Shown here: piece after piece, positions 36,149 through 44,983 of the stretch
Layout of the letters: each line of letters begins with the position of its first letter
Numbering within the stretch: position 1 is the stretch's first letter
Origin: Maribacter arenosus
GTDB taxonomy: Bacteria; Bacteroidota; Bacteroidia; Flavobacteriales; Flavobacteriaceae
Reading direction: 5' to 3'
DNA length: 64,000 nt
Assembly: GCF_014610845.1 (NCBI RefSeq)
Contig: NZ_JABTCG010000005.1
Coordinates: 124,001 to 188,000 of the forward strand
The notes under the pieces: generated by a model
What the model was told of the DNA's origin: nothing
Database searches by the model: none
What the model saw: the letters and a program-made list of their open reading frames with translations, nothing else
Position numbers and translations under genes: made by a program

Positions 36149-36889
36149 CTAATCTTCTTTATAAAAGTCCAATGTTAACTGATTATCATCCGAGCTTTCG
36201 TTGTAAAGTGAAATAACTCTTCTATAAGCCTCTTTTTGGATTTGGGTAAATCGCAGTGCTAAACTGACGGCCTTTTTCATTTTGTCCTCTTTCCATTGAC
36301 TCTTTTTGAGTGTTTTAAGATTTAAGAAAACTATGAACAAAGCGCCCTGAGCTGAGGACAGTAGATTACTAATTGCCACACCAGAATCTCCTCTAGTGGC
36401 TTTATAACCATTATCAAAAATGAAAAATGCATTTTTCATTAGTTGCAAAGAGGTTTCGCAAATTTCTATTGGGATGTCAGTTGCTTCCTTCAACTTATCT
36501 ACGGCTGTTTGCCCATATTTTTCTTTCTCAGTACTTCCTTCAGCAGCTTTGTCTCTTAACCTTCGGTAGTAAGAGACATCATGAAAAATCTTGATGTCAG
36601 AATTAAATAAGTTTTTATATGTGTCTATGAACTGTTCTTCAATCGTTTTAAGGATAAACTCAAATTCCTTCTTTTTATCTTCGTAGCCTTCGCGGCCTAT
36701 CGACAATTTAAGAACAGTTTTCATAAGTTCTACGCCAATCAATCCCGATAACGCTGAGGCACTACCAGAGCCTGGAATATGGTTTCCCTCTCCGAAAGCC
36801 TCGATTAATTCTAATGCCGGAACTGATAAATAATCTTTATCTCCTGCTTCCTCCTTTTCAATTAATTCAAGTTTTCCTTGTTTTGACAT
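36149..36889 (-). CDS. Cyclodeaminase/cyclohydrolase (FTCD_C)-like protein
   Basis: A 246-residue helical protein. ALELIEAFGEGNHIPGSGSA followed by SALSGLIGVELMKTVLKL matches the start of FTCD_C/FchA proteins (F-L-E-x-L-A-S-x-x-P-x-P-G-G-GS-A-A-A). FTCD_C enzymes act on formimino- or methenyl-tetrahydrofolate; whether the folate site persists here is not clear. Being inside a cargo operon with PIN, ASCH, HEPN and HNH genes rather than with folate genes argues for a changed role, perhaps nucleotide or modified-base sensing. Confidence 0.6.
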   Translation of the reverse strand: MSKQGKLELIEKEEAGDKDYLSVPALELIEAFGEGNHIPGSGSASALSGLIGVELMKTVLKLSIGREGYEDKKKEFEFILKTIEEQFIDTYKNLFNSDIKIFHDVSYYRRLRDKAAEGSTEKEKYGQTAVDKLKEATDIPIEICETSLQLMKNAFFIFDNGYKATRGDSGVAISNLLSSAQGALFIVFLNLKTLKKSQWKEDKMKKAVSLALRFTQIQKEAYRRVISLYNESSDDNQLTLDFYKED

Positions 36890-36910
36890 AATAGAATTAG
36901 CTAATTGGAA

Positions 36911-37330
36911 CTACGCTTTCATAGATTCGAGAATAAAGCTTCTGTTAAAATATTTAAATGTTTGAGGAGGTGTAAATGATGGAAAAACCTCTTTTACTTT
37001 TTTCAAAGGCATTTTAGTTTTAAAACGACGGACATTATCCAAAACTATCGCAACGGCGTTCTCGGTTTCGGAATAATATTCATCAAACCTAACTTTATCA
37101 ATTCCTAGTATCTCGGAATGATTAATCCAAATTTCATCAGGTGTGGACTTAAGAACCTCTTTGATTTTGCAAATTCCAAGAACAGCCATTTCTGGAGAAG
37201 TACTATATACAATCATCAGATCTCCCGGGTTGGCCTTCGGTCTAGATTTTCTCAACTCTATTTTTTTTGAACCATCAAAAATTAGATTCGCAAACTCTGG
37301 TTTAACTGATATTACAATTATTTTACTCAT
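36911..37330 (-). CDS. ASCH-domain protein
   Basis: A 139-residue protein of the ASCH/PUA-like fold: IISVKPEFANLIFDGSKKIELRKSRP-type start (key residues KPEFA, FDGSKKIELRK), then GDLMIVYSTSPEMAVLGICK. ASCH domains bind RNA or modified nucleotides. Its start overlaps the end of the GNAT-PIN fusion gene by 8 nt, so both are made together, and that fusion seems to carry an ASCH-like region of its own. Confidence 0.75.
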   Translation of the reverse strand: MSKIIVISVKPEFANLIFDGSKKIELRKSRPKANPGDLMIVYSTSPEMAVLGICKIKEVLKSTPDEIWINHSEILGIDKVRFDEYYSETENAVAIVLDNVRRFKTKMPLKKVKEVFPSFTPPQTFKYFNRSFILESMKA

Positions 37331-39368
37331 AATTCTCGGATACTCCTCTTTTGTAAATTTCTAAAAAAATATTATTATCAATTGTCAACGGAGAAGGAAA
37401 AGTATTTTTCTTTCTATTGTTATCCACTAATATTTTATTGACTTCATTTAAAGGTACAGCATTCTTAAAAACTTCTGTATCGCTAAACTTTAGGGCTTTA
37501 ATCACTTTTTCTATATCGTTTTTGGCTAGTCGAAAGACATCCTTCCATTCGTATATGCCAAAATTCTTGAACTTTTGAAAAAGGATTTTTGAAGGCCCTA
37601 TATAGACTTCGTCCAAATAGGAACAACCTACTATCGATTGAGATCGGCTGGAATTATTTCGATTAGTACTAGAACTTGCATACCACAAAATTCTTGCTGG
37701 AGATTTCTCAGAAACAGGATTGACACTTCTATAATATATGTTTTCTCGATTCCACGCCAACTCTGGTGGTGCTCCAAATAGGTTCGATCTAGATCTATAA
37801 AAGTCAAAAAGCTGACCTGACCATAACGGCTTAATTGGTATTATGTAGGTCGGGATATCCAAATCTGTAAATTTTATGGGCCAAAACATTCTTTCTAGGC
37901 TATAGGCAAATGTTTTTGGTTCTTTACTTAATCTTTCGCGAAAGCTGTCGCTGCGTAAGAACTTACTAGGTATCCTGCTATCCGAAAGAACGGCTGTAGA
38001 ATTCGTTATTCCTGTCAAAGCAATTTTTGTCCAAATTCCTTTTTTCAAGGAAAAACTAAGTGATTCCAATGTTTCCTTATCGGAATCGCCGAGGAATTGG
38101 TCTTTTATTTTTATTATTGATTTATGATTCTCAATTGCGTAATTGATTAAATCGAACACCAATTGTTTAAAAAGTATCAAGGAAACTTTTGTGTCGCCAG
38201 TTCGGATGGCCGTTATAATTAAAGTGTTTTTCTTGAATTCGGCGCACCAAAAACCTAGTTTAACGCCTTCTTTGTCATGAATGATTTTTACCTTCGCCCC
38301 GTTTACATTACCCGTAATAGATGTAAGTATTCCTCGAAGTTCATGCTTTTTTTCTCCTTGTTTCTTTCTTAAAAAACAATCAATTAAAGGATTGATTTCT
38401 TTTGATTCTAATTGTCTGTATTGCACATTTACTCCAGCAATCCTAGTAGCTATATAATTTGAACGGTTGTTTATTTGGTCCAGCATCAGAATGAAATCTG
38501 TTGGAGTCAAAATTTGAACACCAAATTTTTCAAATATTTTTTCCTCTGCTTCTAGTAAATTGATATCGGTTGTAATGAAGTATTCTATGTCACAAGCTAT
38601 ACATTCAGATAGTTGTTTTTTATCTGATATATCATTCTCAGTACGTCCAACTATGATTGTCTCAACAGTCTCAAAAATATCATCTCTTCGGACTGGATTA
38701 AATTTTGCCTCGCAAAATTTGGTAACAAAACTTCTTGATTCTGCTGCGCGATCAGTATCCTTATCTCGTAGAATTTCGTTGAAGAACTCAGGGGCATAAT
38801 AGTAATCGATTTCGTCAACTAACCAATCTGCCATGAGATATTTCGCACCGGTCTGCTCATCCGAATTTTTATCTCTAAGCTTAATAATGATGTTTGCATC
38901 TAATAGCGCCTTTACCTTATCAGAATTGGTATTTGACAGAGAGAATAAATCGTGATTTCCAAAATCGTACCACCATATAACGAGAAAATGCTTTTTCTTA
39001 GACCTGCTTCTAATCCGATTTAGGGCCTTAAAACCGTATGTCCTCCAGAATTTGGTCGCCTCAACATAATCTTCACGACAACTGAGTACAATTCCTTTTA
39101 ATCTAGTTGAAAATTTATCTCTTAGTTCATTAACAAGGAGTTTGGCAACGCCCTTATTTCTATGATTTTGGCTTATGCATAAATGAACTACCCTAATGGT
39201 TCTTTTGCTAACAGTAACAGAAAATAGAAGGTATCCTAATAAATCGTTTGCATTTGAAAATGCTCCTATTATGTTACCTTTCTTCGCATGTTCTTGAAAA
39301 GCTCCTTTCGGAAAATGCCCAAGTGTTTTCGAGTTTTTTGTTCCTAATGAGATTACTTCATCTAACAA
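37323..39368 (-). CDS. GNAT-PIN-ASCH-like multidomain protein (start uncertain)
   Basis: At least 681 residues. Residues 1-135: GNAT acetyltransferase (acetyl-CoA loop QNHRNKGVAKLL). Residues 152-292: PIN nuclease (LLDANIIIKL with D157; CDIEYFITTDINLL with D268). Residues 293-490 are undefined. Residues 505-630 look ASCH-like (YIIPIKPLWSGQLFDF, SYLDEVYIGPSKILF). The only start in this frame is a TTG at 39368, which would cut the GNAT domain short; the frame is open further up to about 39480. An ATG at 39469 begins MNQT and then stops; one extra T would join it to the long frame. First gene of the five-gene operon. Confidence 0.72.
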   Translation of the reverse strand: MLDEVISLGTKNSKTLGHFPKGAFQEHAKKGNIIGAFSNANDLLGYLLFSVTVSKRTIRVVHLCISQNHRNKGVAKLLVNELRDKFSTRLKGIVLSCREDYVEATKFWRTYGFKALNRIRSRSKKKHFLVIWWYDFGNHDLFSLSNTNSDKVKALLDANIIIKLRDKNSDEQTGAKYLMADWLVDEIDYYYAPEFFNEILRDKDTDRAAESRSFVTKFCEAKFNPVRRDDIFETVETIIVGRTENDISDKKQLSECIACDIEYFITTDINLLEAEEKIFEKFGVQILTPTDFILMLDQINNRSNYIATRIAGVNVQYRQLESKEINPLIDCFLRKKQGEKKHELRGILTSITGNVNGAKVKIIHDKEGVKLGFWCAEFKKNTLIITAIRTGDTKVSLILFKQLVFDLINYAIENHKSIIKIKDQFLGDSDKETLESLSFSLKKGIWTKIALTGITNSTAVLSDSRIPSKFLRSDSFRERLSKEPKTFAYSLERMFWPIKFTDLDIPTYIIPIKPLWSGQLFDFYRSRSNLFGAPPELAWNRENIYYRSVNPVSEKSPARILWYASSSTNRNNSSRSQSIVGCSYLDEVYIGPSKILFQKFKNFGIYEWKDVFRLAKNDIEKVIKALKFSDTEVFKNAVPLNEVNKILVDNNRKKNTFPSPLTIDNNIFLEIYKRGVSENYE

Positions 39369-39496
39369 GTCATGGTTACGACCAATTATCTCAATTCTAG
39401 TGATTGGGCTTGATGTAGCTCGAGCTTCTATTTTGTTAATGGTAGTGATTTCAACTAAGTTTGGTTCATCGCAATGTAGGAAATATTATACGATTT

Positions 39497-39504
39497 CAAA
39501 ATTA
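39497..39504 (-). promoter_or_regulatory. Flavobacterial -7 promoter element for the GNAT-PIN operon
   Basis: On the minus strand TAATTTTG is an exact match to TAnnTTTG. It lies 28 nt upstream of the ATG at 39469, supporting translation starting there. A clear TTG at -33 is not seen. Confidence 0.45.
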
Positions 39505-39537
39505 TAGTAGTCTGTACATTTCTGCCCATTAACTTAT

Positions 39538-39570
39538 AAACCTCCCAAAAGCATTTTATTATGGAGGTTT
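39538..39570 (-). terminator. Hairpin terminator of the 39.6-40.2 kb gene pair
   Basis: AAACCTCC (39538-39545) pairs with GGAGGTTT (39563-39570). It overlaps the last codon of the 39559-39897 gene and separates it from the GNAT-PIN promoter. Confidence 0.55.
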
Positions 39571-39897
39571 CTTAGTATACTCCTCAATATGAAATTGCTT
39601 CAATGGAAACGAAAACCGATAATCATTTTGGGGTTCATCGATAAAACAAAAAAGCAACAAGCCCTTAAAGTATAGCGCGTCGTATTTGTACATGACCGAA
39701 ATATGCACTTTATTAGAAATAACCATAGTGCAGTCTTCGATTATTTCATCCCTCCATTCCATTCCCTGATCATCCATGGCCATATGGACCCTCTTTAGTA
39801 TTCCTTCAGGTAGATACTTTTTAATCGTAAGCCCTTCAATCAAGTCTAGTTTTCGCATTCCAATATAAATGGTCCTAACATCTGTTTTCTTTTTCAT
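39559..39897 (-). CDS. Hypothetical protein
   Basis: A 112-residue protein from MKKKTDVRTI; an ATG at 39924 would overlap the preceding gene more. No family recognised: alternating strands (CTMVISNKVHISVMYKYDAL) suggest a beta-rich fold. Its start overlaps the upstream stop by ATGA, so the pair is co-translated. Confidence 0.6.
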   Translation of the reverse strand: MKKKTDVRTIYIGMRKLDLIEGLTIKKYLPEGILKRVHMAMDDQGMEWRDEIIEDCTMVISNKVHISVMYKYDALYFKGLLLFCFIDEPQNDYRFSFPLKQFHIEEYTKKPP

Positions 39898-40160
39898 TTG
39901 ACTTTTACCCTGATCCATCCACATTCAGGAAGTTCATATTTATCGACTTCCATTATGGTATGAACTCCTTTTTGGGGGTATCTATATTTTAGCCTTGTTC
40001 CGTGCTCGTTTGCCTCCAAAAAGAATTGATTGAGGCGTCTGGGCTTATTGAGCTTCCTGTTCCAGCAATGATGGTTCAAGGTATTTTCGCCTATCTCCCG
40101 TAAAAGGGTAGTAATGGCGAACCGATCATTATTTCTAAAAACAATATTGTAAACAAACAT
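39894..40160 (-). CDS. Hypothetical protein
   Basis: An 88-residue basic protein starting MFVYNIVFRNNDRF and ending CGWIRVKVK. No family recognised. It is divergent from the SRAP gene, with an extended palindrome between them, and coupled to the 112-residue gene downstream. Confidence 0.55.
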   Translation of the reverse strand: MFVYNIVFRNNDRFAITTLLREIGENTLNHHCWNRKLNKPRRLNQFFLEANEHGTRLKYRYPQKGVHTIMEVDKYELPECGWIRVKVK

Positions 40161-40161
40161 A

Positions 40162-40199
40162 ATTTGGATATATTCCTTATTTATGGATTTATTCCAAAT
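40162..40199. promoter_or_regulatory. Extended palindrome between divergent genes
   Basis: ATTTGGATATATTCC (40162-40176) and GGATTTATTCCAAAT (40185-40199) pair at most positions around a short centre. Placed between the 40160 and 40275 starts, it could be an operator controlling both genes. Confidence 0.45.
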
Positions 40200-40274
40200 G
40201 TATCAATCGTTTTTTATACTTTTAAAACTTTAACAATTTTCAGTAAATTGAAATTTAAATAAACACGATTTGTT

Positions 40275-41048
40275 ATGTGCTACAGTACGAGAGCTACAAG
40301 AAAGGTCGGAGAGTTAGAGGATTATTATGAAATTGAAAGACTGCTAGGGGAACAGGAAGAAAAAGAATACGAATTAATATACAATCATGCCAACGGCTGG
40401 GCACACCCCAATATGTGGATTTTTCCTCAACAGCGAAAGGGTCATATGATTCCGGCAAAATGGGGTATTATGCCCTCTACCGCAGAAGGTACTGAATTGA
40501 AAGAGTATTTTAAGAAAAACCGTGGGGCCTACGGTGGACTAAATCTCAGGTCTGAAGATGTATTCCATCATTACATGTACGGCGACAATGTTTTTACCAA
40601 GCGATGCATAATTCCCGTTGATGGTTTTTTCGAGCCACATACCACTCCGGTAAAGGTCAAAGGAAAACCTTTTAAGGTTCCGTTCTACTTTAGAAGAATA
40701 AAAGACAAACCTATGAACCTTGCAGGTATTTATAATGTTACCAAAGATAAAATGGTCACTTTCTCTATTTTTACCAAAAAGGCTACCCCTTTGTTCGAAG
40801 ACATACATAATCAACCCAGTAACAAATATGGAGATTATAGAAGGCCTGTAGTACTTGAAGACGGCGAAGCTGAATACTGGCTAGAGGATGACCTGGACAA
40901 AGATGACCTAATCGATATTCTGGACAACGACCTGCCCGACTTTGAATTTAAGACATGGCCCATAAGCAAGGACCTACATAAGGCCGAAAGTGATAGACCT
41001 GACATTATCGAGAAGGTTGTGTACGAAGAGTTGGCAATCGATTTTTGA
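40275..41048 (+). CDS. SOS response-associated peptidase (SRAP, YedK/HMCES-like)
   Basis: A 257-residue SRAP-domain protein that forms a covalent link with abasic sites in single-stranded DNA. C2 directly after the start Met is the crosslinking residue; N90 (GGLNLRSE), E120 (IPVDGFFEP) and H178 (DIHNQPS) form the rest of the active site. On a conjugative element it probably protects the transferred strand. Divergent from two hypothetical genes and convergent with traN. Confidence 0.92.
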   Translation: MCYSTRATRKVGELEDYYEIERLLGEQEEKEYELIYNHANGWAHPNMWIFPQQRKGHMIPAKWGIMPSTAEGTELKEYFKKNRGAYGGLNLRSEDVFHHYMYGDNVFTKRCIIPVDGFFEPHTTPVKVKGKPFKVPFYFRRIKDKPMNLAGIYNVTKDKMVTFSIFTKKATPLFEDIHNQPSNKYGDYRRPVVLEDGEAEYWLEDDLDKDDLIDILDNDLPDFEFKTWPISKDLHKAESDRPDIIEKVVYEELAIDF

Positions 41049-41063
41049 TTCCGTTCTATTTAC

Positions 41064-41888
41064 TTACAATCTTCTTCTTAGTATCAATTCCCGATTCCCT
41101 TTCAACTCTTTGAGACTTAGTTGTAACTTTTCATTGTCCCCCAAAGTAAATTTCGGTAGTACATAAACAAACCTTGAAGTCTCCGCATGCCTAGTTTTGT
41201 CAGGCATTTTATAAACATATTGAGGCTTAAGCGGTACGGATTGATATGAAGCTCTGCGTTTTTCATTACCGATGACCATCCCTACTTTCAGATAATCAAT
41301 ATCAAAATCAATACCCGATTCGTTCTTGATTTCAAACTGCATAAAGACCAAGTCCTCGAAATAAACCAAATTCTTGATGGCCAATGACATACCTTCTTTT
41401 CGCTTTATAATTTTCTTACGCTCTGGTTGTTTGAGCATTGCTTTTGATGATTTTTCCAAAAACGCTTTTGGATACTGTTTGTGTACAATCAAATTGGAAT
41501 CCTGTTTTAGCGTATCACGAATTACAAGAGACTCCCTTTGATGTTCATGTCCGATACTTTCTGAAAAGGATACAAAACGGTTCAGTTCCTTCAATGAATC
41601 GGCATACTTGATGATGTATGAATATACCTTACCATCTGTGGTAACCACAAGAAGATTACTTTGTTTTCCCTTGGTTGCCTTTAAAAGGCCCAAAGGTTGT
41701 GCGCGTTCCCGATTGTAACTGAAGACATAGTTATTTGCCCCGACGATTCCCTGACGTATGTTCGCAGGGAAGAAAAGTGCTAGGTTCATTTTTTCATTGG
41801 CATAAATGGTATCCAATTGTTGAGGCTCTTGGGCAAACGTGATATTACCCAAAATAGATAAAAGAAAAATCAAGAATGTATGTCTCAT
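41064..41888 (-). CDS. traN: Conjugative transposon protein TraN (DUF4138)
   Basis: A 274-residue secreted protein (signal peptide ending NITFAQ) with the DUF4138 pattern DTIYANEKMNLALFFPANIR. TraN is the VirB9-like outer part of the Bacteroidetes transfer channel. It overlaps traM by 4 nt and is the last tra gene seen; traO, traP and traQ are absent here. Confidence 0.88.
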   Translation of the reverse strand: MRHTFLIFLLSILGNITFAQEPQQLDTIYANEKMNLALFFPANIRQGIVGANNYVFSYNRERAQPLGLLKATKGKQSNLLVVTTDGKVYSYIIKYADSLKELNRFVSFSESIGHEHQRESLVIRDTLKQDSNLIVHKQYPKAFLEKSSKAMLKQPERKKIIKRKEGMSLAIKNLVYFEDLVFMQFEIKNESGIDFDIDYLKVGMVIGNEKRRASYQSVPLKPQYVYKMPDKTRHAETSRFVYVLPKFTLGDNEKLQLSLKELKGNRELILRRRL

Positions 41889-42823
41889 AACTTCGGTTTT
41901 AAAATGAGTTTGTAATTATTGTTGACCGTCACCCTAACGTTACGGTTATTGCGTTGGAATACTTTTTTTACTCCACTTACCCCAGTATTGACCGCCCCTG
42001 AAACATCAGGGACGCCAGGAATATTGAATTCAGAAATCGCATCGCCCAAGACCTCGTTGAAGACATCGCCCCGAAAACTGTTTCGTATATAAATGCCTTC
42101 CAATCCATCGGCATTATCATAAGCCTTGAGCTTCAGAGGTATTCCCTCGATGTTTTCCACAGTCAAGATGACCCGATTGGGCCGGAACTTTACGATTCCG
42201 TAGAGCAATGTATTTTTTTCGATTTCCAAACCTTGGATAGTAGTGTTTTCGGTTACCCGCATTTGCAATCGGTCATTTACCCTTATGGTCTGCTCTCCAT
42301 CGATCTCGACTACCAAAGACTCACCGGTGCCGTCCGCCAAAACTTGTGGACTGACCGCAAAGAACAATTGATGCTCCAGACCCATTGCCTTCAATGGCGA
42401 AATAGTGTCTTTTGTATCGATTACCTCACTTTTCTTTCTTCGCTTTTTACGTAATGGTTTTCGGGTTCCCGAAGCTGTAGAATCTTGGGAGTAATCTATA
42501 CGACCGATTCGGTATATACTATCCACGATACGCTGTTTCTTTTTTTCCAAAAGGTCTTCATCGTATATTCCCGATTCATCCAAGAAACGTTCGTCATAAA
42601 TGCTGGGGGCAATCCGTTCCCTTTCCTCCTTAATGGCATCGACGGCCACTTTTTTTGAAGCGTACATTTCTACTCCCTCTTCAAGTTCCGGAACCAAAGT
42701 CTGTTGCAGGATATCGGTATCTTCATTATCCCCGCCCAAAACAACAATTGAATATCCAACTATGAATAGGATGACTACTCCTAATACGGACAGGAACACT
42801 ATTTTCTTTTTATCGAATTTCAT
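41885..42823 (-). CDS. traM: Conjugative transposon protein TraM (VirB10-like)
   Basis: A 312-residue protein with an N-terminal transmembrane helix (residues 8-28), a charged linker including a KPLRKKRRKKSE stretch, and a C-terminal beta domain (from about 145). This is the Bacteroidetes TraM architecture, spanning the periplasm to the TraN complex. It is followed with overlap by traN. Confidence 0.88.
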   Translation of the reverse strand: MKFDKKKIVFLSVLGVVILFIVGYSIVVLGGDNEDTDILQQTLVPELEEGVEMYASKKVAVDAIKEERERIAPSIYDERFLDESGIYDEDLLEKKKQRIVDSIYRIGRIDYSQDSTASGTRKPLRKKRRKKSEVIDTKDTISPLKAMGLEHQLFFAVSPQVLADGTGESLVVEIDGEQTIRVNDRLQMRVTENTTIQGLEIEKNTLLYGIVKFRPNRVILTVENIEGIPLKLKAYDNADGLEGIYIRNSFRGDVFNEVLGDAISEFNIPGVPDVSGAVNTGVSGVKKVFQRNNRNVRVTVNNNYKLILKPKL

Positions 42824-42846
42824 AATTCATATTTCTTAAGTTCATC

Positions 42847-43461
42847 CTAATCTTCGTCCTTCACTTTCTTCAAGGAACTCTCGAAGTAGTCCGTAATGAG
42901 TAGCCCGTGGGTGTTCTTGGGATAGTTTCGGTCTACCGTAATAAGTTCTCCTGTTGAGACCATTTCATAGCGGTCGATAACAGACCCCCTGTTTATCTCG
43001 AAAACTGTAATTGTTTTAAAACGATAGGGTTCAGCCCTCAAATCCACTTGTGATTCAACGTTCAGCACTTTTTGCACAAGGGAGTATTGCAGAATTCTAT
43101 TATAAACACCATCGGCCTTTTTCTGCCGATAGACATTGTCCACCGTGCTGTTTCCCAGCCAAAGGGCTTTCTCCAAATTGCTTTCATAGTTACTGTCATC
43201 GATACCGTAGAAGTATTCATGGAACAGTTGCAAATGGGACAATGCCTCTACTTGAAGGTTTTCCTTTTGGGATACCAGCTTCAGGGGAATAACGGAACCA
43301 TCCGTATTCACGGCAAAGGCACTATCCATGGCTTTTTGGTACATATTGAATACCATCACCCCTGAAAATACGCTTGATAAAAGTGCTGTAACAGTTACTA
43401 TAATCGTCACATATCGGTTCAATTTAAGTACATCATAAATGTTCTTATACGGTAGTTTCAT
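42847..43461 (-). CDS. traK: Conjugative transposon protein TraK (VirB8-like)
   Basis: A 204-residue inner-membrane protein: KNIYDVLKLNRYVTIIVTVT then a single helix (18-40) and a periplasmic domain containing LSHLQLFHEYFYGIDDSNYE, the TraK hallmark. It nucleates the transfer channel. Order traJ-traK-traM is standard. Confidence 0.9.
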   Translation of the reverse strand: MKLPYKNIYDVLKLNRYVTIIVTVTALLSSVFSGVMVFNMYQKAMDSAFAVNTDGSVIPLKLVSQKENLQVEALSHLQLFHEYFYGIDDSNYESNLEKALWLGNSTVDNVYRQKKADGVYNRILQYSLVQKVLNVESQVDLRAEPYRFKTITVFEINRGSVIDRYEMVSTGELITVDRNYPKNTHGLLITDYFESSLKKVKDED

Positions 43462-43483
43462 ATCATCTTATTTATCGCCCTTA

Positions 43484-44326
43484 TCAGGCTGTGAACAATC
43501 TTAGGGTGAAAGTGGTCGCCCTTTTATATAGTTTGAATTTTAGGAAGACGATAAACCCAATGGTCGCGGCTTCTACTAAAATTTTGATGGTATTGTTGTC
43601 CGTTGGCCCTCCCCAAAGGTTCGTCCAGAAATTGGCGTTTATTTCCGAATACAATTGGTTCACGAAAATGTTTACCAGGAAAAAAGCAGGTACGAGCATG
43701 TAGACCGCAGCATACAATTTGAAAAAGGTATAGGCCATAGTTCTGAATTTCTCAAAAACCGCCAAACTGATGACCAAGGGAAAAAAGGCCTGCATGATTC
43801 CTAATAGGAAATATCGCTCTGCCAAGAACAAGGGGTAAATGAACAAATCGATCATCCATAGGATCAATCCGATGAAAAAGCTGAACATCTTTATCCCGAA
43901 TACCGGAGTGATCAAAGCTTCGTATAATAAGGCCCAAGCTTTCTTGGCCGCATCGAAAGCACCAACATCCTCTTCGATAGGTATTTCCTGCAATTGCAAA
44001 GGAATAAGGGCCGGAGCCGTATCGCGATACTGTCCTTCGATAGCCACTAAAATACCATCGAAAAAGCCCAGGATCTGCGTTGAGAATATGACCAGTAGGA
44101 CGATTACAAAATTCTTGGCGAGATCCCTTGGGGATAGTCCCCATGAATATCCTTCCTTATCGGCAACTCCTTCATTGTATTTTTTGAGGATGTTGACCAA
44201 AAAGAACAGCACGGCCAAGACCTTGATACCACGAATGGTATAGGTAGAAAAGTCGGTGCCCTTGATCGTCTCAAAGACAGCGTCCACGTATTCAAGTCCT
44301 ATGCTCAAGGAAATCATGAGTTCCAT
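43484..44326 (-). CDS. traJ: Conjugative transposon protein TraJ (VirB6-like)
   Basis: A 280-residue polytopic inner-membrane protein with about six to seven hydrophobic segments and the motif LILWMIDLFIYPLFLAERYF typical of TraJ. It forms part of the inner-membrane channel. Two nt separate it from the upstream traI-like gene. Confidence 0.88.
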   Translation of the reverse strand: MELMISLSIGLEYVDAVFETIKGTDFSTYTIRGIKVLAVLFFLVNILKKYNEGVADKEGYSWGLSPRDLAKNFVIVLLVIFSTQILGFFDGILVAIEGQYRDTAPALIPLQLQEIPIEEDVGAFDAAKKAWALLYEALITPVFGIKMFSFFIGLILWMIDLFIYPLFLAERYFLLGIMQAFFPLVISLAVFEKFRTMAYTFFKLYAAVYMLVPAFFLVNIFVNQLYSEINANFWTNLWGGPTDNNTIKILVEAATIGFIVFLKFKLYKRATTFTLRLFTA

Positions 44327-44328
44327 CT

Positions 44329-44916
44329 TTAGTAATTGGTTTTCCTATTATTGATCTTGTCCTGCATTTCACGAAAGGCGATGATGTCACGATACCGCTC
44401 AGTCTTACGCTCGATTTCGGTCACCATTCCCTTGGACTCCTGTTGATGTGCACGGATGGCCCGCATGCGTTCCCCATCCGTCAACTTCAAATGGTCGCTG
44501 GACAGGATTTCGTTTATGAACTCCAAATCCTCCGTAGCTTGATCTAAGATGGCATTGAACGATGTCGATATCCGCTCCACTTCATCCGCCCTTATATGCG
44601 GTGAATTAAGAATATCCCTTAAATCTCCCTGCACCGTATCATAAAGTCGTTTGTTATTGCGGATGAGTTCTTGCACTGCCTTTAGTTTTTCAATTGCCGC
44701 GCTGACCTTTTCGATGTTCTCTTTCTGCTTTTTCAGGAATTTGACCGTCTTGATGATATTGGCGGTCTGTTTTCCAGCTTCCAACAGTTGTTTGACAAAT
44801 GAGATGAAGTTCACATTGTCATAAACAGGTATTCCCTGAGCCGTGGCACAGCTGGGCATTGATAAAGCCAAGATTAGGGATGTCGTTAAAAGTATTTTCT
44901 TGATTTCTATTTTCAT
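44329..44916 (-). CDS. traI: Conjugative transfer protein TraI-like (DUF4141, VirB5-like)
   Basis: A 195-residue exported protein (start MKIEIKKILL; signal peptide ends near ATAQG). The mature part is one long helical region (VYDNVNFISFVKQLLEAGKQ; later AIEKLKAVQELIRNN) as in VirB5-like minor pilins and DUF4141 proteins. Eight extra N-terminal residues are possible from 44940. Confidence 0.75.
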   Translation of the reverse strand: MKIEIKKILLTTSLILALSMPSCATAQGIPVYDNVNFISFVKQLLEAGKQTANIIKTVKFLKKQKENIEKVSAAIEKLKAVQELIRNNKRLYDTVQGDLRDILNSPHIRADEVERISTSFNAILDQATEDLEFINEILSSDHLKLTDGERMRAIRAHQQESKGMVTEIERKTERYRDIIAFREMQDKINNRKTNY

Positions 44917-44983
44917 GATTTCTGGGTATTGTGATGACAAAGCTTATGGCTTTGGTCATCTGATTCAACATTCATTATTTATG

